A DNA stretch of 64,000 nucleotides. Origin: Volvariella volvacea V23 (lineage: Eukaryota; Basidiomycota; Agaricomycetes; Agaricales; Pluteaceae). A model generated the notes under the pieces. That model searched no databases and had not been told where the DNA came from. It saw nothing but the letters and a program-made list of their open reading frames with translations. Numbering within the stretch: position 1 is the stretch's first letter; each line of letters opens with the position of its first letter. The stretch is from positions 239,612 to 303,611 of the forward strand of contig KB722749.1 of the NCBI GenBank assembly GCA_000349905.1. Direction: 5' to 3'. Below, piece after piece: positions 1 through 12,352 of this stretch. A program made the position numbers and the translations under genes.

Positions 1-1133
1 AAATACATTTTATGTAACACCAAAAATAAATTTTGGATTTTTAATCTCTAGCTTCTCCAGCTTTCTGGCTGTATTTGTACAATTACCTTAGCCAGTCAAA
101 ATTGAACTTACAACCTCATAAGTTCAGTTGCTTCTCAATTACACTTTACCAATATACTATAGCACTTTTTTATAGTTTGAAACTAACTTCTATATAATAT
201 GCTTCTGAGGGAATTGTATACCTGAACTACAGACTTGGAAAATTTTTGATGAAGCTCTTTGGGCACTTTTTTGATTAATAAGCAAATTCTCAGCATAATT
301 ACCTTCATTTCTTATTACAATTAATTTTTCCAGCATGTAAGCAGGTGTACTGGCCTATTTTGCACACTTTCAATTTTGGATATGGAATAAGTATGATAAA
401 AATTTAAAATCATGTTGCTAGCACAATATTATAATAGGCAATAAAATATTAGAATGAGATACAAATAATTATATTTTAATTTTCATCAGAGATTCAATTT
501 AAGATTACAGAGTGGTTGAGAAATCTTAGAGATGTTGTAATTCCTAAGGGTTTTTTTCCTGAAAAAGCAAAAGAAGCTTCAATGATCTCTTTTACCTGAT
601 TCTTTTGATCTAGATCTTATAATTAGCAAAGACCAGTGTTTGTTATAGAATGTGATGAGTTTGGGATATACAAGTCCTATTGTCATTAACCACCTTCCAA
701 CTCTCTTCACATTCAACACATAACCATGAATGATATATCAACAATACCTCTAAACAAACAATTACAATTACATTGCCAGCAATTCTTTTGCTCCTTTTTT
801 GAATACATCTTGTCTTTTGTTTGCCAATTGGATTTGAACCAGGTCCTATATGAAATCATATTGCAAAATTGATTACTTTATCAGAGAAATGTTCTTTGCT
901 CCCAACTTCCACTCTGAAGATATATAAGAGTGAAAAACCCAACAGCAACTTAGCAAGCTTAATAACTATTATGACAAAGATCTTAATGCTTCTTTTGCAA
1001 AAAGAACCACCTGGAGAATTATATCTATTTATCTTTAATAGAATATGCATTATATATGTGTGTGTACAACTTTTGCCTATAAACAAATTGTGTGTAATAT
1101 TCAATATTCAACATATTGCACTACAGTTTTACT
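1..1133. other. AT-rich flank without a recognised gene
   Basis: This stretch is strikingly AT-rich compared with the rest of the window. No ORF resembles a known protein, and the longest ones are short and read as noise. It contains two degenerate tRNA-promoter-like segments on the minus strand (about 80-175 and 785-900; see findings), which could be relics of tRNA-derived SINEs. It also holds the 3' flank of UTP10, whose stop codon lies at 1134-1136. A decayed transposon is possible but I cannot name one. Confidence 0.6.
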
Positions 1134-4100
1134 TTACAGTGTCTCAATTGGGCCTGCCACATTCTCAACAGCAATTTTAAGCAATAGTGACTTTTTAACC
1201 ACCACCTCATTATCATCTTCACTACATTCTGCAATAAAAGTGGCTGTCTCTGTTGCAAAGCCTAATAAAATAATAATTAAAGGTATCTTGCCTTAAGAAA
1301 ATTTTACTCACCTATCAGCTTTCTGCCATGGGCCTGCCACAGAGCAAAAGAGCATTTGAGTGCATATAACCTAGTTTGTACCTTCTCAGCACGAGAGTGC
1401 AAGAGAATGTCAAGATTGATTTTTTTCAAAAGTGCATCATCAGTGCAACTTTCTACCAAGGCAACAAAGGCATTCTGCAAGTAATCCTTTGTAGGTGATA
1501 ATGCATTGGTATTAGCAACCAGGGGTAATTGTTGGATAAGGCAAACTGAGAGTTCATGAAGTTTGTTGTCTTTCCAAAAATCTGCCAAATGGTTCATTCT
1601 AAGTGCTCAAAACATATGATAACCTGGAATATACATACCTGTGTCATCAAAAGTCAAACTTTGTGAGAGAACCTCCACAATAGTATGCCACAACTTCTCA
1701 TCTTCTGTGTTCTCCAACAAATCTTTGCTTTGGAGAAGATCAAGCATTGAGCCCATGAAGAAAGATAGATAAGGTGTCATGAGGCCCTGCATTCCATTAG
1801 CCTTTGTTGGATGGAGGGACAAGAGAACTGACCTTGAAGAAGTTGAGCAAATCGAGGTAGATCCGTAAAAACGTTAGCCGACGTGGTTTTGTGGCTAGGA
1901 GAATTAGATCAATCATATGCCATTAAAAAAAAGTGTACCTGTTTCGTGGATAAATGCCCAGTCATATAAGCGACGGAAAAGAGGTTTAAAGGTGGTTTCA
2001 TTGAGCTTGGTCACCAGATACTTGAATGCCTTAATAGGGTGGTTTTGCTGGTAAAATGGGCTGAGACAATAATATAGGAGGGCGGGGCAAACAATAGTCA
2101 CCTCATCGGGCTCGACCAAAACTAGATCAAAACCTTCTACGAAGATATTGAAAAGAGGACGGAGGTTTTCAGTTATGACTGCTCCGGGTGCGGCGTGCAG
2201 AACTCGTCTAAGAATTCCGAAATAGTTCTTGATCCGCCTCTGCAGAAAAGTGAAAACTAAGTACGACGCGACGGTACATTTGAAGAAAACGACCCCACCA
2301 ACTCGACGACATTGCGTGCTGAGGGCCAGATATTGATGACTACCGGCAATAGTACATTCGCCTTGACCTTTCTAGTCAAGGTCTTTACCAACGAGTCTGG
2401 GATCCTAGATGATGCGCCCGTTGTGGACATCGTTTGATCAAGATACAAATTGAATATATCTCGAAACTCTGGGACACCCCAAAATTGTGGGATAGAAGAT
2501 AACAGGCTGTGCAGCACGTCCGATGCATGAATATGAGTCAGGTGGGGTACTGAAGGCGAACAAATAGGTTAGCTAATCGTAAAGTGAGGATTTCAGCTCA
2601 CTTTCGTCAGATGAGCGGAGCGTAGCAGCTGCAGATGAAACGATCTCCCGAAAGAATGGAATGATGCGCGGTCCGAGCTTCACGCTATAATAATTTGAGA
2701 CACCCCCCATTCAGTTCAGCAAATGTTACTTACGATATTGGGGCTAGGGTGGATAATGCCAGGTCCGCAACGTGAGGGTTTTTGATGCAACCTAGAAGTG
2801 GATTTATGGTATGGGATAAAGCAGCCTCTTCCCCAGGTCCAACTGTGAGGCTGAGCGTCTTCAAAGTTGCAAAGGCAGCTCTCGTCCTGGCGTCGTTCAG
2901 AGGGGACGCTAAAATTGTGATAATGCACTCGATTATGGAGGTCATTGAAGGAGCCATTCGGCTTCTTGCTTCCTCTGAAATGTAGACTAGTCGGTCGTTG
3001 AGTAGCTCCAAGGTACGAGTTTGTATCTGTTATGGGATATGATCAGCAATATATAGACCCATAATAAAGGAATATGCGTACCTTCTCGTCAGTCGAACGG
3101 AGCATTGAGACAGCGGCACGAACAAAGTCCATTGCGGTCATCACATTGAGGGCAGAGTTGAGGGCTGTGAAACCTAATTGAGTAAATTCATCAAGGTCTC
3201 GATCCGAGGCTGGCTGAGTCGTCAAGGAAAGTATAACAGCAGCGAGCTCAGGTAATGCAGGTGATCCTTGGACCGAGTGGGAGGTTGTGAGAGATGTCTG
3301 TAGTGCATGTTTTACGAGGAGAAGTAATGCGCGAGCAACCTTCTTCATGTGCAAAGAGCCTGATGAGGCGTGCTCCGTCCTTGGTCAAACTGTAAACAAG
3401 ATAATGCACAGAAACGGATAGAAAAAGAATCCATACCGCTCTTCAATGAAGCTACATGAGGTTCCTGGTTGCCTGGTACTAATGGCTCGACATTCACGAA
3501 TGATTTCAGCCATAGTCTGCAAAAGGACAGATTACACTTATCCCTCAACAAAGAGGAACCGGATTGGACTTACCTGTATTTGAACTTCGGGGGGATAATA
3601 TTGTAATATGGCAGTTGGAAGAGCCAGTGTAGTTTGGAGTTCATCTGCACCTTGACGTACAGCACGATTTGCAAGCTTCTCCACCAGCAACATGAGGACA
3701 GGCGGAAGGAAGTCACGGGGACCCAGCACATGAATAAGGTGGGTATAGAATCTAACAGACGATTTATTAGCTAGCAAAATTAATAGTGGTGCACGCACTT
3801 GGTACGCCTATGCCTTGGGACGTGATTCGCAGCATCCGTAAATACGGTTAAAAACTCTCTTGAGACTTTGTATAGTTGTACCCCTTCCTGATGCTGTCGC
3901 TTGAGAGATGAAACCACGATTGGGACAATATTCTCAATAGTCTACAGCTATGTCGTCAGTCAGATAAACACGATATAAAGTACTTCTAACCTTTTGTACA
4001 ACGCTAAAACTGTAAGCATCATCTCTGTGGAAAACGTTGGAGCCCATAAAGGTGAAAATAGGCATGACATTATGCAAAACTGAATCTGGTGCGAGTCTAG

Positions 4101-7100
4101 CTAGAGTGGCCATCAACAACAACGCTTGATGGAAAGTTTGAGTATTGTTTGAGACTGGACGGGCTGTTAGTTTATAGCAGATTAGGAGGTAAGAAGCACA
4201 CCTCGGATTATCTCCACCAAGACATCTAACCGAATGACACTGGGAACCGAGTTTGGAACCTCCTGCAGTTTGGTGAGCGAAATGTTAAGTACTAACGATT
4301 TCAGTGACTAACCTTGACTTTGACTGCCATACTCTCGATTATAGACATCAATACTTGTTGGAGGTAATTAACCTCTGGTTCCGACGATACTACGGTCTCA
4401 GTTACTCGATCAAGCGTATTCAGTAATGCTATGACGAGGTCCAAGGATTCAGGTAGGGCATCAGGATGAATGCACTCAATGAGTAGAATAAGGTGAGGCA
4501 CGGTGCTGCCGTCGGGGCTGAGGAAGAATAAAAGAAGAGTTTAGTCATTGCAGCGCTCCTCTAAACAAGATTTACCCATTGATTTTCGCTCTTTTGGCTT
4601 CTCGAGGCCCTGAAGATGTCTGAGGTTCCGAAATTTTGAGCAGTTGAACCAGTAATGCAACGTCAGAGAGGATGGTAGACAAAAACGGTTTACAATACAG
4701 CTGCTTTAAATGCCAGTATAAATTAGCTTGAAGTCGATCCGTTGAATACGAAACCACAAACCGCATCAATGTGCTCACATCCTACGTCAAGAACGGTCCT
4801 GCAGAGCTCCAGTTGCCTGTCAACTTGCAGAGCGCCGAACAAATTTTCCTGCAGGCTCCTAAGAAGAATGCTTCGGGCAGAAGATGGTGCTGCTGTGTGG
4901 ATAGTAAGTTGCTGTGGAGAAATTAATTGACGGTCTTACATGGCATCAAGAGGTGCCCTAATATTTTCAAGAAAACTGGCCATGATGCACTGGACTGCTC
5001 ATTGAGATCCTGCGCAATTGACGCGTCAAAGGAGGAAAGAATAAGCGATTGCAAAGCCTCTACTGAAGGGTCCACAGGACCCGATGCCGGACTAAATAGT
5101 GTTTGATTGATGATAGGAAGCATGGTTGTAATCTTCGTTTTATCGGACAATGTCCTCACAGATGTAAAGATACTAAGCTGCACATCCGGAACAGCTACGC
5201 AATTGGCGTGAGAGATCAGGTAACAGAGAATGCGCCGTTTATACCTATTAAGCATCATGAGAGTGTAGGTAAACAGACGAAAGCGAGTACACTTACTCGG
5301 CATCCTTTTTCTTGTCTTGCCTAGAAGATTTGAGGTGGAGTTGATTGGTCAATACCAGATATTCAGAGTCATGGGATAAATGGTCACGATTCTCTATAAG
5401 GGCATCGAGATATTTCATAACATCGGCTTGCTCAATGTATTCAAGTTCGCCTACAATCCCATTTAAACGCGGAAAAAAAAAATAATGCTTGAAAGGATTT
5501 CTTACGGCTGGCGTCGCCATAAATGGTGTCGAATTTGTACACACTAGTAAAACTCGAGTTGGCAAGTTGCCTTAGGATCGAGATGACCTCCAGTGCCAGC
5601 TCTCGACAATTCGGTGCGGGACTTTGCAGGGCAACCAGGAGGGAAGGGATGATAGTTTGAAAGTCAATACGGATGTCCTGGTCCAAGTGAGCCTTCAGAT
5701 ATGCGATGCCATGCATCAACGCGACAGCGCGAAGATGTTCAGGGTCTATGTATTTTGGGGGATCTGCCCAGACGCTAGCGAGCAGAGCAAGCGAATCACC
5801 ATCAATGGCATTGAAGATAGTGTTTAAAACCCTGGTTGGGAGGTGGAAGAGGGTGTTGGCGACTCGATAAACATCTTTCATCAACGAAACATAAAGCGAG
5901 CCTCGATGCTCGTTTTCCTGCAGACTGTCTCAGCGAGTATAAGCCAAGGAAGGAACAGATACTCACCAGAGCTATCTGGAACCAATTCAAAGAGGACCCA
6001 ACTGGGGGGAGAATTCCAGCTAACAAGGCTATCAAGGATGTCTGGATACAGTGCAACGTCGATGGGCTGCTTGGCTTAGATGCAATCAACCTTCCAAGTT
6101 GCGTATCATCGGATATCTGAGTACATAGTGAGCCGGAAGGAAAGAAAAAGCTGGAAAGACTCGCCTGCTCGTAATCAAGACGCTTATCTAGTTGCTTAAG
6201 ACCCGAAGCTTCAAAAATCTCGCGTGCCGATTCAATTTGATTTTGATTCGAAGGCAGTCGGAGTACCCAAATGGCAATCAGGTATGCCATATTTCGGAGG
6301 TGTGGGTTTTCATCACGGATGCACTCCAGTAGTGACTTCATATGACTTTGAAAGCTGTCATTTTGAACCATGTTTTCTACGCGTAGACTGAGCATAGTCT
6401 CAAAACAGAAAAATAGAAACTGACCAGCCATCTTGCGCGTAATAGCAATGTTTAACCTACCCATTCTCGCGACTGGATCACTCCAGTCTTGGTCTGAACT
6501 TATCAGCTCGACGCAGCCAGAAAGCAGACTGAACGCATCGTGCCCTGACACCGTACTGTTAGCAATAATAGCCCAAACTACCTCCGCTGTATGTTGCCTT
6601 GGTTTGCTGAAGAGCATGAATGGTAGAAGGATTTGGTAGAAAGTGGATGCAACGGTGTCGGAAGTGGCATGCTCGAAGAAGTATTTCGTCAAAAATTCGA
6701 AGTGCGCCCGTACGAGAGCTCGCTTGGGCTTGACGCTTGGAAGGCATAAAGCATGTCGAAGGTGACGAACGTATGTCTTGGAGTGCGATACTAGCAACTT
6801 CGCTATTATGGTTGGCTGTTGGTAGAGAGCCTCGATAACCTCTGAACTCGAGTCCCCTGTTCGTTCGAGGAGTGCACAGTAGGACTGCATATGGCCATAA
6901 GCCGCCAGAGAACAAGGTCTAATTTGTACCGCACCTGATCTGAATTACTATCAGCCCCTCGTGACAATGAGCTCAACAAAGAGGTGGTCGATGCAACGCG
7001 TATTCCAATATCAGCACTCCTTGAACCTATGATGTAATTGACTTGCTCGTTGGTATCGGTCGGCTGCATGAATTCCAACAATACATATCATGTACAACCA

Positions 7101-8715
7101 GATTTAAAACAGACTCACCAGTGAGGTCGCAATAACCAACTGGGCAACGCGAGACTTAGACAGTTCATCTTGTTCACTTACTTCTTTCGCCGCAGATTCA
7201 AAAATGTCCGGATGTCGCAGTTGCAATAAAGACAATAAGCTGGATAGATCCAGCTTATTTCCGCCTTCATCTACTGAAATAGACTGACGCAGCAAAAGAA
7301 GCGTCGCGTATTTTGCGACTAACGATGGCATGCTTTGTGCAGTGAGCATGAATTCCAACACGTTGAATGCCTGCGTATTTTGTAACCTAGAAGGGAGAAT
7401 CAGCGAACAACATTCGATACCATAGAGGCAATAATCGTTCGCACCGTGACCCGAGCCCGGAAACCAAAGGATACAGAATCTTATCACTATCGACCCAAGT
7501 CATGGCTTCACGTAACCCATCCCGAAATTCACTAAGACAAAAACTGCTGTCAGTTGCGATGTAGCAAGCCAATGATATGCACAACTGACGAAATTTGGAG
7601 CATAGCTTCCATGGTAGTATCCGAAAATGAGTCCAGCAATGTTTGAGACTGACAGACAGCCACCAAAGCAGTCAAGTACTGATAGACAGAAACGGTTTGT
7701 GCATGGCTCGTCATTGCATTGATTACGACGTGGAGGGCTTTGATTTGCAGCTTGCATTTTTGAGATAGCCCTGCGAGAAGGACATAAGCCCCAAGCTAGG
7801 AAGGAATTAATCTAATCAGGTTGGCGACAGATTGTAGAGAACTTACGACAATACTTTTGGTCTGCACTCCATCGCAAGTGAGCGGTTTTAATATAGCAGG
7901 TAATAAATATGCCACAGTGCTCTCGTCAAGATTCTTACTCCTTGAAACGAAACCATGCAACACTGCGGCGTTGAATGTAATTAATGTCCGATGAACTACC
8001 CCAAGACTCAGAGCATTGGGAAGTAATGAAGTAATAAAACGGGCAACATCACTGTTGCTTGCCATTTCGTTCACGAGCATAATCCGAGGGATGCTCTGCG
8101 CTGCTTTTTTAACGGGGAGCAAGAAGCGCCACTGTGGACTCTTGCTGAAACAAAATACCTGTCAAAATTGCCTGAATATACAAACCAATGTTATCACGCA
8201 CTCAATGTGTAGGATGGTGAGCATTTTTGCGAAATGCAGGGACTCATGGTATGGAAGAAAGAGGGACAGGACTACATCAACGTTAAATTCGTGTATCCTG
8301 TTCTGTGTCATTAGCTATATGTTTACGAGAGATGCGATACCCACCTGAGCCGTCTCACAAGCCATTCGATGACCTTCCCAGTTGCCGTGTCCGTCAAGTA
8401 AGGGCCTAACAAAGGCAGAAACCCTGAGATGATAGTATCGAGGTTTTCGTTAGCCTCAACAGAAAGCAGTGTTCTGTCAAGATTCTTGATATGATCACCC
8501 AGCAGTTTGTCTTCGTAACTTCCTAGAGCTGGATTCAGAGATGCCAGTTGTAGAAGCCCATTGAGCGCAAGGGCATGAATAGATTCTAGGTCGTGTCGGT
8601 TGGCCTCCTTGCTTGCAAATAGGTAAGACTCGGTGCTTCTTCGTTTGGATCGGTCAGTGAGGAGAGAACTATTGAGAGAGGTGTTTTGTGCCAGCTGCGT
8701 AGCAAGACTGGACAT
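1134..8715 (-). CDS. UTP10: UTP10 / HEATR1 homologue, U3 small nucleolar RNA-associated protein 10
   Basis: This is a very large HEAT-repeat protein of the small-subunit processome, needed in the nucleolus for early pre-18S rRNA processing and Pol I transcription. The N-terminus ([15 protein letters not shown], then [16 protein letters not shown] and [10 protein letters not shown]) matches the conserved UTP10 start. The C-terminus ([11 protein letters not shown] then [11 protein letters not shown]) matches the BP28CT-type end. The gene is cut by roughly 20 short introns, so the protein is about 2,000 residues. The ATG at 8713-8715 is the first in the conserved N-terminal exon. The last intron lies between about 1310 and 1270, and the stop is at 1134-1136. 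Another late intron ends in TTGGCAG just before the codons for DFWKDNKL. I saw no frame break in the parts I followed, but I did not join every internal exon. Its last two exons are much more AT-rich than the rest. It shares a 137-bp promoter with the divergent SRPBCC gene. Confidence 0.88.
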
Positions 8716-8852
8716 TTTCCTTGGATAGAGGGTCTGAAGTGTAGATTAATTTCAGGTAATCTGCACAAAAAAATCCCACGTGACGGGATACTCGATTTGG
8801 TGATCATGATCAACTTCGACTGAACCGCTAACTGCAAGTACTTCCACCCAGG
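8716..8852. promoter_or_regulatory. Compact bidirectional promoter with a CACGTG E-box
   Basis: Only 137 bp separate the start codons of UTP10 (minus) and the SRPBCC gene (plus), so both must be driven from here. A palindromic CACGTG followed by AC lies at 8777-8782, next to an A-run. CACGTG is the classical bHLH (Cbf1/Myc-like) site in fungi. Its use here is inferred. Confidence 0.5.
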
Positions 8853-9496
8853 ATGTCTGCTCCTACACCTCCCCGCTCTTCTGATGGTGTTTTTTTCGTT
8901 TCGACATCCCTAGTCATAAATGCACCTCGCGACAAAGTATGGCATAATCTCCTCAACTTCAGCGCATACAAGGACTGGTATGTCCCACCTCCACACACCC
9001 ATTGCAGGGGCGACCCATACTATTCTGTCCAGGAATCCCTTCGTGTATGTCTATTATGGTGTTGTTACCTGCACATCTGTCTTACCCTCCACTTGGGTCC
9101 AGTCGAGGCCAGATTGTAGTCGACGCGTCCTCTCAGCCACTGGCAGACCAAACACCGGTGGCTGGTAAATACATTCTTATGGCGCCAGTACACCTACCGC
9201 CTACTATGGGCGAGCCAGGAATCTTTCAGAAACAGTCCGCATTTGTTGTCATAACATTGGTGGATCACGAGCAATGCCGCTGCGCTTGGGAAACTCGCGG
9301 CCTTCCTTCTTTCCTTCTGCACACAAATCGGTGGCAAATACTAACCCAGCAATCAGACAGGACCACGAAGTACGAGACAATTGAAGTCTTTGGTGGGCTG
9401 CTGGCGTACGTCATCAAGTTCTTGATGCGGGATAAGTTACGTGCGGGTTTTGAAGCCATGGCGGAGGGATTGAAAAGGATTTCGGAGAGTAGTTGA
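8853..9496 (+). CDS. SRPBCC / polyketide-cyclase-fold small protein
   Basis: This is a 176-residue protein of the START/SRPBCC (Bet v 1-like) superfamily, a fold that forms a hydrophobic ligand cavity; the ligand is unknown. The exons are 8853-8977, 9033-9044 and 9103-9496, giving an uninterrupted 531-nt reading frame. The family hallmarks are an N-terminal strand (VSTSLVINAPRDKVW), then a loop WNPFVRGQ, and a C-terminal long helix (RDKLRAGFEAMAEGLKRI). The WNPFV motif is only restored by a 12-nt middle exon, which a gene finder would easily miss. There is no signal peptide or membrane segment, so it is probably cytosolic. It is divergent from UTP10 across 137 bp; shared regulation is possible but functional linkage is not shown. 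Confidence 0.8.
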
Positions 9497-10474
9497 GTTG
9501 CTGAAGGACAAACAACAGCCCCCGAGCTTCGAATCTATGTGAGAACCCGCTTAAGCAGGTGATAACATGTAGCATCTGTCATGAGCCTTTCTGTCACTGC
9601 CTGGCCACGTTGGTCAATACGAGTGCACCAGCCAGAAGGCTAGATTCGGTTTCAATTTTCTAAGGAATACAATGACGACGTTCCACTAATTGCGAGCCGC
9701 GTACATTGCGAAATTGTGTCCATACCCAGCCCTGGCCCAAATCTAGCCCCTAGTTGTGGCCACCCTCAAATTTCGAAGTGGTGTGCCCAGTGCCCACGTT
9801 CCCTATTTTGACAATCCAACAGCACCTCAGATTAAGAGACCCGCTCTGGCACCCCATGATACAGTTTCGAAAACGAAGTGTAAGCCAAGTTGATGGGGCT
9901 ATGGAATGCTTGAACTTGTAGAGTTGGATTGTGGGCGACAGGCCACAAGTTGCAGGTCACTGGATGCTGGTGGGTGTCATTGCCAGGTGCTCCAGATATA
10001 AATCTGTGTGGCTAACTCCATCGAACGGCAAATGTTCCTGACTCTAGTCATGGCAATGACGACACTATTGACAACCGCTTTGTCATATTGGGGACCACCA
10101 CAGACCCGTACTCCGAACAAATCTCAGCTGAGACTTTCGGCCGTGCGGCCAATTCTCTCAATTTTGAAAAGATTTGACAAAAACTTTTGTGCCTCGCTCG
10201 CTCTGATTGGTGGCCCAATGCCCAATACCTTGGAATCCCGCATCATGCTGGATCGCAGTTGCGTCTTCCGCTTTACCACCGGACAGGACTTACTATAATG
10301 CGATTTGCGGGCGAAGTAGGGATAACATAAGACGAACGGTGACCCTTCAGGACGGGGTGCCTACTAGATAAGATGTTCTCCACCCAAACAGCATTAGGGG
10401 CGACCAGGTGAGTCTAGCCAAAGTACAGGTCGAAAAAGAATCGATCTCCGATCGATTATCAAGACGAGCATTGA
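9497..10474. other. Intergenic region upstream of gpd
   Basis: About 1 kb without a credible coding exon; the small ORFs here have no recognisable content. It includes the upstream promoter of gpd, with a second TATA-like ATATAAAT near 9993. No repeats or RNA genes were recognised. Confidence 0.5.
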
Positions 10475-10480
10475 TATAAA
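10475..10480 (+). promoter_or_regulatory. TATA box of gpd
   Basis: TATAAA lies 75 bp upstream of the GAPDH start codon and is followed by a pyrimidine-rich stretch typical of fungal transcription starts. The spacing is very like that of the TATA box ahead of the DNA ligase gene in this window. This fits a strong housekeeping promoter. Confidence 0.6.
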
Positions 10481-10554
10481 TTCCCTCCAAGTTGAGGGTG
10501 TCTTTCATATCCAAAACCCTACTCTCTACATAAATCCTACGCACCTAAGTCATC

Positions 10555-12043
<1,489 letters not shown>

Positions 12044-12352
12044 TCGCAATGTACGAATGTGTAAAGTCGAAAAAGTGTTATAATCAATTATTTGTACTAT
12101 AACTCGTACATACAGCGTTATTGATATTAGATCTCTGCATCGATTGGACGTTGAGTACTTCTCGATCACATGACTTGAACGCGAGACGCGACCCTTCCAA
12201 TGTTCCATGGGTCACAGCTGAACTGTCACATCGCTCCCAACAGGTTCGTCCACAACGCGACCAACGTCGTCGATTCGCAAAGAGTTCACTGGGAACTTGC
12301 TTGGGCTCGAGCACAGATTGCATTATCTCATCACTCATAGACGCCTGTGCTA
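12044..12352. other. Short intergenic region
   Basis: About 310 bp holding the gpd 3' end (AT-rich just after the stop) and the promoter of the next gene. No TATA box or repeat stood out. Confidence 0.5.

Noticed and set aside
1598..1660. Possible stop in the penultimate part of UTP10
   Set aside because: An intron ending at TTGGCAG removes it and joins to DFWKDNKL as expected.
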